From the NCBI RefSeq assembly GCF_017916325.1, contig NC_090146.1, positions 253,001 through 317,000 on the forward strand: 64,000 nt of DNA, written 5' to 3'. This stretch comes from Leishmania martiniquensis. Taxonomy: Eukaryota > Euglenozoa > Kinetoplastea > Trypanosomatida > Trypanosomatidae. Positions 31,936-42,321 of the stretch are shown here, piece after piece. The notes under the pieces are model-generated. The model made no database searches. It was not told the origin of the DNA and was given only the letters and a program-made list of their open reading frames with translations. Within the stretch, counting starts at the first letter, position 1, and each line of letters begins with the position of its first letter. The translations under genes were made by a program, and so were the position numbers.

Positions 31936-33900
31936 ACAGGCTTCTAACCCTACGGCCAAGCCTCGCGCAGCCTCACGCTCGTGGTGCTACGCAACGGGTG
32001 CACTCGCTACCGCTCACAGCCCCATAGGTTTTTGAAGATGGGGGCGAAGGCGGGTGACCTACGCGCGTGGGGATCCTGATACCGGGTGACGCCGACGGGT
32101 GCACTGCTAAGAATGAGGAGTTGCAGGTGCCCGAGGAGTGCATCCATCGTCTCGAGGGCCCCCACGCATAACGCCTGCCTCCAAGTTCTTCTCAGCAGCC
32201 TCGCGGAGCCCTCCCCCTGCCTGCGTCTGCTTCCAGGAGAGCAGAGTGATGCTGAACGGGGACGGCTTGTCGCAGCTTTGCGAGAGCAAGGCGTGTACCA
32301 CCCGAGAGGGCTCCGCCAAAGACTGCCGCGCACAGAGGAGGATCCGTGGGCGTTCTTCTGCATCGCTTCCTCCCGACTCGGTCGGCAATATCTCACAGCA
32401 GCACAGGTGTAGAACCCTCGCTGGCTCACTGCCCGGCCGGCATCAAAGGCTCAGCGAACGAATGCGCAGCAGACCGCGGCATCGTCACGGCCCAGCTGGG
32501 GCCCTAGCTTCAGCGCCTCAACGCCATGCTCACCAGGGCCATAAGAGAGACCGCTTTTTTGACCGGGCAGCGAAGGACTGCCACGCAGGGTCCCGTTTGG
32601 TGAAGGACGCCGTGGCCTGGCCCTCGCTGAGCAGTCGCCCCGCCCCATTTCTCAGGATCAGCCCGCACATCGGCCAGGCTCGTGCACCATGCGACTCCCC
32701 GTCGTCGTTCTCTCGATGGTCGGCAGCGGCGCAGCTGATGGACGCGACAGGACCCTGACTGCGTACAGGATCCTCGGCATTCGCCGCACGGAGACGGCGT
32801 TTTCACGCGGGCGCGCCCTCTGCGGCGTCACGTTACCGAGACGAGCAGACAACGAGCCCCATGGCACTGATGCTCTCTCGCGAGCAGGACCATGGGAACA
32901 GGAAACGGCACCAGGAGGGCGCGTGCCCGCAGAGGAGTATGGGGAAGCGGGCGGCCGCTACCCCGAGTTCGGTGGCAATAGAGGAGTGGCCGAGACGGAG
33001 ATGGACGCGGCAGGCAAACGAGACGAGCGCGTTTCTGCACGCACTCCTCTCGCAAAGCCGACGCGCACGCGACACAACGCCGGAGGCAGGCGCCCTTGCA
33101 GCTCCAAGAATGCGCGGGGGCGGTCTCTGCGGAAGGTTTGCACCGCAGCAGCGTGCGCGCAACTTCGCGGCCTCTGAACGTGGTCCCGGTCATTCGCAGA
33201 CAAACGCTCTTCCGATAGACCAGTACACGGCCTTGAGGCACGTTCCCGGTGCGATGGCGTCAGGTCGAACGACACGCGCATCTGCGCGGGACCTTATCCG
33301 TGCACTCCGCACCGCTGGCAGGACGGCCAATCAGCTGAGAGTTGCGCGAAGGGGTAGAGGCGAATGGTAGCAGCGGCGTTGGCTGGCCACCCTTCCTACG
33401 CCGGTTGACCTGGCGTGTATATCAAGGCTGATGCGTGGATGGGTCGCATAAAGGCTGCGCCCTCGGGTCTAACAGTGCAGCGGGCAATGGGGTCGACGAT
33501 GCAGTCAGCAGGCCAGCTCAACCGTACTGTTGGCAGCGGCGAAGCCCGATGAGCTCATAGTCATGCGCCAGCAAAGGTTGTGCAAAGCCGCAGGACGAAC
33601 ACCGCCTGCCCTAGAGAGACAGAGAAACCGGCAGGAAACTGCGCGCGGAGTACACTGGTTACCTGACCATGAATCAGCTTGAGCGTCTCTTGGAGCGACT
33701 GAGGCTCTCGGCTCGGGCCACCGTGAAGCCGACTCGCTTCTTTTGGTGGCGGTCGCAAAGGGGGAGCGGTAATCGCCCTCGATGTGACCGCGTTGCTTCC
33801 TGAGTGTCCCACTGCTGGCCGCGCTGCCGGCGATAGCGGGCTGATGCGGGTCGAGGGTTGGCAGCGGCCCGCAGCGAGTGCACCACCTTTGCCATCACGG
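31936..33900. other. Atypical GC-rich stretch, possible degenerate retroelement
   Basis: About 2 kb that lacks the polypyrimidine tracts seen in nearly all other intergenic DNA of the window and has codon-like composition on both strands. Several medium-length frames overlap (for example 32138-32758, 32689-33177, 32861-33370 on + and 32828-33241 on -), but none shows a protein family I know. Leishmania genomes carry decayed ingi-related elements (DIRE, SIDER), and this could be one. It could also be an old pseudogene. No reverse transcriptase motif was seen. Confidence 0.35.
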
Positions 33901-34702
33901 TCGATTCGCCTCTTACAGCTTCCGTTTGTGTGTGTGTGTGTGTCACTGCGTTTAGGGGAAGCGAGCGAAGAAGGCGGGAGGGGCGGAGTTCTGCTGCCTC
34001 ATTCAGCTTTTTTTGCACTCCCCAGCGGCGCCCCTTCAGCTTCCTGCGTCGTTGCCGGGAATATCACACCCTGCTGCTGGCCGCCAAAAACGCGCGTGCA
34101 CCTACATAGCAACGGGAGAAGGAGGGGGTGGGGTGGTCACGTTTTCACCGCACCTCCCCTCGTATGCTGCGCTCTTCCTGACGACCCCTGTCAAACCTTT
34201 TTCATGCGACGAGTGTGCGGAGCGCAAACACAGAAAAGCGCCCGATCGCGCTCGCCTCCTCCCCTCCCCCCTACTTTCACCTCTCATCCCACACCACTCA
34301 GTATTCTCTTCATGCCCCGTCTCACTTCTCGTCAGACGTACGCACTCTTACCCGCACACGCTCACCGACGCTCTCAGCCGATTCAGCTCTCTCTCTTTCT
34401 ACAGAGCCCTTGAATTCCTCTCTCTTTTTTCTTCCACATCTCCGTTAGCGTCGCTGAATAAAAAAACGTGTCGAACCGCACCTGACCTCGCCAGTCAACT
34501 GCACCCACCGCACCGAACCTCCTCTATCAGCAGGTGCGTTTGTTGTCCGGCGCCACCGATCCCCCCTCTTTCCGTCCTTCCCCACCCTCCACGCAATTGT
34601 ATCCATTGCCACCACCCCTCTTCTCCAACCGCTTCACAAGCAGACAGGCGGCGGAGCGGGTGCCCGCTGCCACACCCCGAGACGCTCGCGCGAGTCCTTC
34701 GC

Positions 34703-34742
34703 GTATCGCCTGTGCGTCCTCTCCATTTTTTTTGTTGTTGAG
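34703..34742 (+). promoter_or_regulatory. Candidate spliced-leader acceptor for transporter 5
   Basis: A T-rich tract (ccattttttttgttgttg) is followed by the AG at 34741-34742 and further AGs at 34745 and 34752. The ATG at 34905 lies about 160 bases downstream. Confidence 0.45.
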
Positions 34743-34904
34743 GAGGTTGCAGATTTTTCTCTGCTGAGGCGAGTAGTGCTGCCGCTAGGTCGCGGAACCT
34801 GCCCTTCTACTCTGCACGGGCAGCAGCATCGACCACGGAGTCTGCGGCAGTACCATTGCGCACGCACGCGGAGGGCATCCCTCGACGAAGCCTCACAGCC
34901 CGCC

Positions 34905-36761
34905 ATGCCCGGTAGGAACGAGCCAAGCGACGTCGGGCACGGAGTCTCGAGCGACTCTGGCGCGGACTTCAAAGTGCTGAGGCTTGATATGACCAACCAG
35001 CGCCCGATAAGCGAGGCGCGCCGCTACGGTCTGCTGACTCTGGCTGCCTTCGCCATGATCTGCGCCTCGACGTCGTACGCCTTCAACCTCTTCAGCGGCA
35101 GCCTGAGCGACACGTATAATTACGACTCGCGCCAGATGTCCACCATCAACACGGTGGGCATGGTGTTCGCCTACTTCTTGCTGCCCTACGGCACCATGTA
35201 CGACTACCTGGGGCCGCTATCGGTGTACGTCCTTGCGTGCTTGCTCGCGCCGCTAGGGCTGCTGCTGATGGGTCTGACGTTCCAGGGCGTGATTGCCGGC
35301 TCTGTGGTGCGCTTCTGTGTCTACAACGCACTGCTGAGCCTTGGCAGTCAGCTGTTCGACCTCGCGACGGTGGTGACGATGCTGAGCATCTTCCCGACGC
35401 GAAAGGGGTGGGTTGTCGCGCTGCTGAAGACGCTGATGGGGCTGGGCTCCGCGATCATCGGGTCGATGCGAACGGGCTTCTTTCTCCACACGCCGGCGAA
35501 CTACTTCTTCTTTTTGATGGGGATGGTGCTTGTGATCGGGCTGTGTTGTGCAGCTGTCATGCGGCTACCGTCGTACCACCTGACGGGCTACCAGCAGAGG
35601 CACCTGAGCGATGAGCAGAAGGCTGTGCGTGGTGCGCGTTTCGCGGCGTACTTGACGCAGGAGCCGCCGATGTGGCGTTTCTACATGAGTATTGCGGTGG
35701 TGCTTGTGCTTGTAGTGTATCTGCCGACGACGAGCGCGGTCGCTGCGTTCACGAACACGGCGAAAACGCCAAGCGCCCTTCTTACCTTCGCGATTGTGAC
35801 AGTCATGATCACCTGCTGCTTCCTGCTGATGCTGGTACCGTGCCCGTTCCTCGACCGCGTGACGACGAAGCAGTCGACGAAGGTTGAATCGGCTGAGGGT
35901 GCCGAAGTCATGACGGACATCGACTACATCGCTCCACAGTACCAGACAACCTTCCTGCAGAGCTGCCGCACTGCGGGCCTATGGTGCGTCCTGTGGACCG
36001 TGTTCTGTGGTGTTGGTGCCGAGTTCGTGATCATATTCAACGCGTCGCCCATCTTCTCGGCGCTGACGGAGACGCAGCAGCTGGATACCACCGTGTCTGC
36101 GCTTCTGACGGTGCTCAACGGTGCTGGCAGCGCGCTAGGTCGACTAGCCATGTCCTTGTTCGAGGCTTATACGCAGAAGCGCAAGGCCGAGGATCGCATG
36201 CCTATCACCGTTGCCTTTTTCGTGCCGACGACGATAATTCTCCTCTCTATGGTGCTGTTCCTGGTGCTGCCGGGACGCTCACTGCTGATCGCGTTCGCGC
36301 TTGCTGCTGTGGGTAACGGCTTCTGCGCCAGCGTCGTGATCCTCGTCGTACGCACCATCTACGCCAAGGACCCCGCGAAGCACTACAACTTCGCCTTTAA
36401 TGCGCTGTGGATTGCTGCCATCCTGCTGAACCGCCTGCTGTACGGCGAATGGATCGCGTCTCGAGCTGACAAGCAGGGCAGCAAGGTGTGCATTGGCCGC
36501 GAGTGTGTGCTGATGCCGCTGCTTGTCATGATCGGCATGAACCTGACGGCGCTTCTGTCGGACTTGTACCTGCACCTCAGCTACTGCCGCTTTTCGCGCA
36601 GGGTGCTGGCGGAACGGCGCCGCGTGAAGGAGGAGGCCGCTGCCGTAGGCACCTCGGAGGCGATCTTCCCCGAGAAAGAATTCGTCACCGGTGAGGCCAA
36701 CGCCACGCAGGACTCGGCCAACAGCCTTCGCGACTCCCTTGAGAGCACGCAGAGGCAGTGA
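34905..36761 (+). CDS. Nodulin-like MFS transporter 5 (618 aa)
   Basis: A diverged paralogue of the array transporters. The frame extends upstream without an ATG (a GTG at 34776), so the first ATG at 34905 is chosen; this also gives an N terminus of normal length. Hydrophobic segments lie at about residues 41-64, 80-98, 103-126, 134-160, 171-192, 199-220, 258-282, 291-315, 356-380, 396-418, 433-456, 459-482, 496-513 and 535-556. The central hydrophilic loop is the shortest of the family (about 317-348) and ends in DYIAPQYQ. LNGAGSALGR (404-413) replaces the LNGVGSAVGR of the array copies. The tail (560-618) is charged and Ser/Glu-rich. It shares two blocks of 160 and 195 bp of identical DNA with transporter 6. 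The substrate is unknown. Confidence 0.92.
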   Translation: MPGRNEPSDVGHGVSSDSGADFKVLRLDMTNQRPISEARRYGLLTLAAFAMICASTSYAFNLFSGSLSDTYNYDSRQMSTINTVGMVFAYFLLPYGTMYDYLGPLSVYVLACLLAPLGLLLMGLTFQGVIAGSVVRFCVYNALLSLGSQLFDLATVVTMLSIFPTRKGWVVALLKTLMGLGSAIIGSMRTGFFLHTPANYFFFLMGMVLVIGLCCAAVMRLPSYHLTGYQQRHLSDEQKAVRGARFAAYLTQEPPMWRFYMSIAVVLVLVVYLPTTSAVAAFTNTAKTPSALLTFAIVTVMITCCFLLMLVPCPFLDRVTTKQSTKVESAEGAEVMTDIDYIAPQYQTTFLQSCRTAGLWCVLWTVFCGVGAEFVIIFNASPIFSALTETQQLDTTVSALLTVLNGAGSALGRLAMSLFEAYTQKRKAEDRMPITVAFFVPTTIILLSMVLFLVLPGRSLLIAFALAAVGNGFCASVVILVVRTIYAKDPAKHYNFAFNALWIAAILLNRLLYGEWIASRADKQGSKVCIGRECVLMPLLVMIGMNLTALLSDLYLHLSYCRFSRRVLAERRRVKEEAAAVGTSEAIFPEKEFVTGEANATQDSANSLRDSLESTQRQ

Positions 36762-39218
36762 AAGTGTGGTGGCTAGCGTCTAGAGGCGCCTGCTCCAGTG
36801 AAGAGGAGGACACACGCAGTGTCCAATCACAGCCGCCGACCCTCCGACCCTCACTTTCCTTTCCAATGCTGCGCGCCCATGGTGCCCCCCTCGATTGACT
36901 TTCAGGGCTCCTCTCCGACCTCGCGCTTCATGTGGTGCTCTGTGTCGCATCTGCTCGACGCTACTCCGCAGGTGCCACGTAGCCTCCAGAATTCTGCCAT
37001 CGTCGCCTTCTCCCTCGCCCCGAGCGCGTTGCTTGACGGCGTACTCGCCCCCGTGCCGGTCCCTCTCCCTCCTCTCTCGCCCTCCCTCTCGCCTTCTCTG
37101 CATGTCTGCTCGAGCTTGTCGCGCCCCGACGCCAGCATTCCCGCTCGCCCCGAGGGGGGACCGTTGTAAACCCACGCCTGTGCAGAAGAACGTGCACCAC
37201 CGTTTTTTTTATATGTGCGTGTGTGCGAGGAGATGACCCGCCACGACGCCCCAAACGCGCAGACATGCCGCTGAGAGACGACTCGCAAAGGTATCCAAAG
37301 GTGGGGGCGAACGCTGCGAGGCTTGAGGGACGATGGGGAGGGGAAGAAGGCAAGGGAAAAGGGGGGCGGCGGTGCGCGAGAAACCACTCGCAGACGCTGT
37401 TCCTGTAAGCATAGAGACTAAGTGTGCGGCCATGTAGGCCCCCCTCCCCCCGGGCCTCTGAGGACTTTTTGATGGCGGGCCAGTCAACTCTTTTTTTCCC
37501 CTTCTCTTCCCTCTCCCCCTCTGTGCGTATGTGTGCGCATCCATCGGCTGTTTGCTATTCCTTTTTCTCTTGTGCGCGCTTTCAGTACACCCCACCCCCC
37601 TCCTCCCCTTTATCAACCGTCCATCCCTCCTTTAACCCCTTCACACACACACACACACAGGCACACACTGGCACTCGCCTCCGCCCTTCTCACCCTCTGT
37701 TGAAAAAAATCGTGTGCGCGTGCCACATCTGCTTCTCTCTCTCTTGGCGCTCCGTCTCGAAACGAGAGAGGGAGAGGGGAACAGAAAGCGCGCCAGTGAG
37801 AATGCGATGGAGGGGTGAAACAGGGGCTGCTGCATGAAGGTACCGCGCATGTGTTGATGCCTGTGTGACGGGTGATAATAATCGAGCAGAGAGAGAGAGA
37901 AAGCACAGCGCCCCCATCTGCCTAAGAAGTGATTTGTTTTCCCTTTCCTTCTTCCTTTTTTCTCGTCGCCAAAGACATCCGTTTTCGTTGTCTTCGGTCT
38001 TTGCATTCGGTGGCACCCTCACCTCGCACAGAGGAAGAGGGAGGGAGGGCGGCGGGGGGACTCTCGCTCGCTCTCTTTCGTTTCCCTCCCCCCTCTCTCT
38101 CGTATACAAAAATCCTTCCCGCGCGTGACTGTGTGTGTGCGTGTGTGTGCTTCAGTCTGTGTGTCGCATCCGAAGCGTTCTTGTCCGCATGCCCGTCTTT
38201 TGACCCGCACTTCCCCTCACCTCTCTCATTATTATTATTATTTTGATTGCCGCTGTTGGCGACTCTCATGCGCATTGCGCGCGTAAGGCCTCAGGCCATC
38301 GTGTCGAGTGATACGATGCCAAATAAAAGGGCACATGCGGCGCGCGCAAGAGGTGCAGGGTGCCTTGGATAGACAACGAAGACGAGCAGACACACACACC
38401 CGAGCAGGGGCGTACGTGCAGTGTCGACGATGTCGTGCTCGAGCAGCGACGGGGCACCGTGCACGCATATCTGCGACAAGACGCATCTTACGCGCGTCAC
38501 GCACACGCGCGAAACAGTGCGAAGCGCGATGCGCCCAGCGCTGGCAAGAAGGACAAAGGACAGTATCTACGCGGCGACCCTCTCTCTCTCCCCCTCTCTC
38601 TCACCTACATTCCTTAATGGCGGTGGTGCGCATGCAGCATCTCACGTCACGAAGGAGGATGCGAGTGGGGGAAAGACGGGAGAGGGTATATATCTCTTGC
38701 TTACACGGGCTAGGCGACCAAAAAAAAACGTGTGCCTGTGACGCACATGTGGCCGTGCAGATGATGCGCTCGGCAAAGCGAAAGACAAAGCGAAACAGTC
38801 TGCGGCAGAGTATCCCATTCTTTCCGGCACCTCTCCGAATCCTCTTTTGCATGCGGGCACCGCCTCCCGTCTCCTTTTGTGTGTGCCTCGTCGGCCGTCT
38901 ACCCCCCCTCACCCTCCTTTTTTCAATTACCGCTGACGTTGATTTCGCAGGCTTCTTTCACCCCCCTTCAACATGCCGGTCACCTGACCCTCTCCTCTCC
39001 CCCATGCTGGAGAGCTTCGGCACAGCTGCTTCTGTTCATCTCGCCCATGCCTTAGCCTGGTCATACTGTGCCTCCTCCACCTTTCTGTTGAACCGTTTCA
39101 GAGTTGCTCTCCATCTCGCTGTTTCTCATGGCTTTCCGCTGTTCCATCCTTCCCTCCCTCTCTTTCTCCCAGTCCCTCACCTCGCAGACCATGGCCGACC
39201 CCCTCATGTATGTAGACA

Positions 39219-39244
39219 CACATACATATATATATATGTATATG
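39219..39244. repeat. AC/TA microsatellite
   Basis: Alternating cacatacatatatatatatg, partly self-complementary. One of several TA tracts in the intergenic DNA. Confidence 0.8.
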
Positions 39245-40096
39245 CTCTCACATGTCTGCTCGCCTGCTCATGTGGGAGTGGTCGAGGCACGTCTCTTTTT
39301 TTCTTCTTTTTCTCCTCTTTGGTGCTCTCTGCCCTCCCCCCTCTCCCTCCCCCTCTCTCTCTGTACCCTCGGTACGCATCTCTTCCACCCCTTCACCCTC
39401 CCCCTTTCTTCCCCCTTCGTATCCTGTGCGCGGCACGCATACGTTCATATGCCGTTTACAGAGCAGAAGCGAAGCGGGGCGACCCCCTTCCAGCCCGATA
39501 AAAAAGGGGAGCCCTCTCATATCCGCTCCCCTTTCCCCCCTCCGTGCCAAGCTCAGCGCCGGAAGCTTCCTGCCTCCCCATTCGCCTTCCCTTCCCTGTC
39601 TTTCAGAAGCGGAGGCGCGAGCGGATTCATCACGTGCTCTCTCACTCTTTCCTCCCATCACGCGTGCTTGAGTGAGGGGGAGAACTGTGCGTGGATCGTC
39701 TGCGCTACTCGCTGGCAGTCAATCGTTGTGACGTTTCACCGCAGCTGCCGTGGTAAGCAGGCGCGGTGTATGGAAGAACTTTGCACTTTACTCTCTCCCC
39801 CTCTCTTCGTCTTCTTTCTCTATCATCCGGTACACTGCCCCCCTTCTTCGGCCTCTTTCCCTCTTTGAAGACGTGATTGTCTACGCGTGTGCACCATTGA
39901 TAGACATCAGCGAATACAACGCACACCATCAAGCACAGAGGGGTGTGAAAGGGGAGAGTGCAGAGACGAGGCACGGGAGGAGGAGACGTAACGGAGGCCG
40001 CGCACAAGAAAAAGCTGAAAAGAAGCAGGGCAGCGGCGCCGCTTGTGTCCGTCGCTTACGACATACATGCGCAGGGTACCGCATCGACCTCTCCGT

Positions 40097-40150
40097 CGCT
40101 CACACGAGCTTCTCTGTTTCGCCTTTTCGCCACGCCGTAACGTCGCTGAG
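40097..40150 (+). promoter_or_regulatory. Candidate spliced-leader acceptor for transporter 6
   Basis: A C/T-rich tract (cttctctgtttcgccttttc) is followed by AGs at 40149-40150 and 40166-40167. Use of the second would remove the upstream ATG at 40162 from the mRNA. Confidence 0.4.
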
Positions 40151-40314
40151 GGCGATCTGTTATGCAGATCGAAATCAACCGCCGTAAAAAAAAAGCAGCC
40201 ATCTTCGGGCAAACCTCACTCACAACCCAGTCGCCGGGCATTTTGTCGAACTCCGCATCACAACAACACATTGACATCCACCCGTACGCACTCATCACGA
40301 ACGCTACGGAGCGC

Positions 40315-42321
40315 ATGCCAGAACAGCCCCAGCAACCGTACTCCCAGAGGGGACGAGAGGAGGTTGGCGGGGCCGCAGATGGGCGAGGGCTTGGCGAGCA
40401 TGGCGCTCCCTCTGACGATGAATGCCTCTATGCAGAGGCGAAGAATGCTGTGCAGCAGCTGGACACGCGCCATGTGAAACACCTGAGCGAAGCGAAGCGA
40501 TTTATTCGCCTGACGGCCGCTGCCTTCGCCATGATCTGCGCCTCGACGTCGTACGCCTTCAACCTCTTCAGCGGCAGCCTGAGCGACACGTATAATTACG
40601 ACTCGCGCCAGATGTCCACCATCAACACGGTGGGCATGGTGTTCGCCTACTTCTTGCTGCCCTACGGCACCATGTACGACCATTTCGGCCCCTTTCCCAT
40701 CTACTGCATTGCCACCGTTTTCTTCTCTCTTGGCGCGCTGCTGATGGGTCTGACGTTCCAGGGCGTGATTGCCGGCTCTGTGGTGCGCTTCTGTGTCTAC
40801 AACGCACTGCTGAGCCTTGGCAGTCAGCTGTTCGACCTCGCGACGGTGGTGACGATGCTGAGCATCTTCCCGACGCGAAAGGGGTGGGTTGTCGCGCTGC
40901 TGAAGACGCTGATGGGGCTGGGCTCCGCGATTATTGCGTCCATCCAGACGGGCTTCTTTCTCCACACGCCGGCGAACTACTTCTTCTTTTTGATGGGGAT
41001 GGTCATCCTTGTCGCCTTCGGCGTTATGACGCTTGTGCGGCTACCGTCGTACCACCTGACGGGCTACCAGCAGAGGCACCTGAGCGATGAGCAGAGAGAG
41101 AGCCGTGTGACGAACAGTGTTGCGTACTTGACGCAGGAGCCGCCGATGTGGCGCTTTTACTACGGCACCGGCTGCATTCTTGTCCTGGTGGCGTACCTAC
41201 CAACAACAAGCGCTGTTGTAGCGTTCTGCGATATTGGTCAGACGGGCAAGCAGGCGGCCGCGATTGTCGCTATTATTCTGACGCTGCTGCTGTTGATGAT
41301 GACGGTACCGTGCCCGCTGCTGGACCGCGCCACGACGAAGAGATCGCCCGCCTTGGGGGATGCGGCGGCTTATGCGGGCGCTTCATGCGAGCCGCTCGAG
41401 GAGGCGGGCATGCCGGTGGGAAAGCGCCTGTCGGCCTCCTCGTCGACGTGTTCGCTGGCGCGACAGCACGACGAGCAGCGCGCTGAGCCGCCCAGCGATG
41501 ACAACCTCGTGCGCGACGATCTTTCCATGAACAATGCGCGCGTGAAGGGCAGCGCCGCTGCTAGTGAGGAGCGCATCGGGCCGGTGCGTACGGACATTGA
41601 CTACATCGCCCCACAGTACCAGACAACCTTCCTGCAGAGCTGCTGCACGCTGCGCTTCTGGTGTATTTTTTGGACGATGTTCTGTGGCCTTGGCTGCGAG
41701 TTCGTGATCATATTCAACGCTCGCTTCATCTACCAGGCCCTCGACGGCGCGCCGGTCGACGCTACGGTGTCTGCGCTTCTGACGGTGCTCAACGGTGCTG
41801 GCAGCGCGCTAGGTCGACTAGCCATGTCCGCTTTCGAGATGTACACACAGCAGCAGGACCCCGAGCACCGTACCCCGCTGACAGCTGCCTTCTTCGTGCC
41901 GACATCCTTCGTCATTATCTCTATGGTGCTGTTCCTGGTGCTGCCGGGACGCTCACTGCTGATCGCGTACGCCATAGCGGCCGTGGGTAACGGCTTCTGC
42001 GCCAGCATCACGATTTTGGTTCTGCGCACCATCTACGCCAAGGACCCCGCGAAGCACTACAACTTCAGCATCAACGCTCTCGTTCCCGCTGCCATCCTGC
42101 TGAACCGCCTGCTGTACGGCGAATGGATCGCGTCTCGAGCTGACAAGCAGGGCAGCAAGGTGTGCATTGGCCGCGAGTGTGTGCTGATGCCGCTGCTTGT
42201 CATGATCGGCATGAACGTCACCGCGTTCGCTTCGACGCTGTACGTTCATTTCAGCTACTGCCGCTTTTGCCGCAGGGTGCTGGCCGAGCGCCGCCGCCTG
42301 CGCAGGGAAGTGGCGCTGTAA
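40315..42321 (+). CDS. Nodulin-like MFS transporter 6 (668 aa; upstream ATG at 40162 possible)
   Basis: Closest relative of transporter 5, with the same membrane layout. The start at 40315 is chosen because the 51 extra residues from 40162 begin with a Lys-rich run encoded by poly-A-like DNA and have no counterpart in the paralogues; the longer form (719 aa) cannot be excluded. The distinctive feature is a long Ser/Ala/acidic insertion in the central loop (about 41343-41590, roughly 80 residues), absent from transporter 5. It ends in DIDYIAPQYQ like the others. In the segment after LNGAGSALGR the basic KRKAED of the relatives is QQQDPE, which removes positive charge from a cytoplasmic loop. 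It is the last gene of the cluster; nearly 4 kb separates it from the next gene. Confidence 0.9.
   Translation: MPEQPQQPYSQRGREEVGGAADGRGLGEHGAPSDDECLYAEAKNAVQQLDTRHVKHLSEAKRFIRLTAAAFAMICASTSYAFNLFSGSLSDTYNYDSRQMSTINTVGMVFAYFLLPYGTMYDHFGPFPIYCIATVFFSLGALLMGLTFQGVIAGSVVRFCVYNALLSLGSQLFDLATVVTMLSIFPTRKGWVVALLKTLMGLGSAIIASIQTGFFLHTPANYFFFLMGMVILVAFGVMTLVRLPSYHLTGYQQRHLSDEQRESRVTNSVAYLTQEPPMWRFYYGTGCILVLVAYLPTTSAVVAFCDIGQTGKQAAAIVAIILTLLLLMMTVPCPLLDRATTKRSPALGDAAAYAGASCEPLEEAGMPVGKRLSASSSTCSLARQHDEQRAEPPSDDNLVRDDLSMNNARVKGSAAASEERIGPVRTDIDYIAPQYQTTFLQSCCTLRFWCIFWTMFCGLGCEFVIIFNARFIYQALDGAPVDATVSALLTVLNGAGSALGRLAMSAFEMYTQQQDPEHRTPLTAAFFVPTSFVIISMVLFLVLPGRSLLIAYAIAAVGNGFCASITILVLRTIYAKDPAKHYNFSINALVPAAILLNRLLYGEWIASRADKQGSKVCIGRECVLMPLLVMIGMNVTAFASTLYVHFSYCRFCRRVLAERRRLRREVAL

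Larger units (their letters stand above)
36762..40314. other. Intergenic region, no gene seen
   Basis: About 3.5 kb of mostly C/T-rich DNA with a CA run (about 37642-37662), GA/CT runs (about 37885-37901, 38580-38605), an ATT run (38228-38243) and a TA run (39219-39244). A 397-codon frame at 38308-39501 begins with an Arg-rich part and continues as translated pyrimidine tracts (Pro/Leu/Ser/Phe); it has no family likeness and I do not accept it. Confidence 0.55.

Noticed and set aside
31936..33900. A functional gene in the atypical stretch
   Set aside because: Frames overlap on both strands without any dominating one, no polypyrimidine/AG signal sits at a proper distance, and no motif is recognisable.
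34776..34904. N-terminal extension of transporter 5
   Set aside because: The frame is open but begins with GTG, not ATG. The first ATG is at 34905 and fits the paralogues.
38308..39501. 397-codon frame on the plus strand
   Set aside because: First part Arg-rich, second part translated pyrimidine tracts and a TA microsatellite. No acceptor in a sensible place and no known domain.
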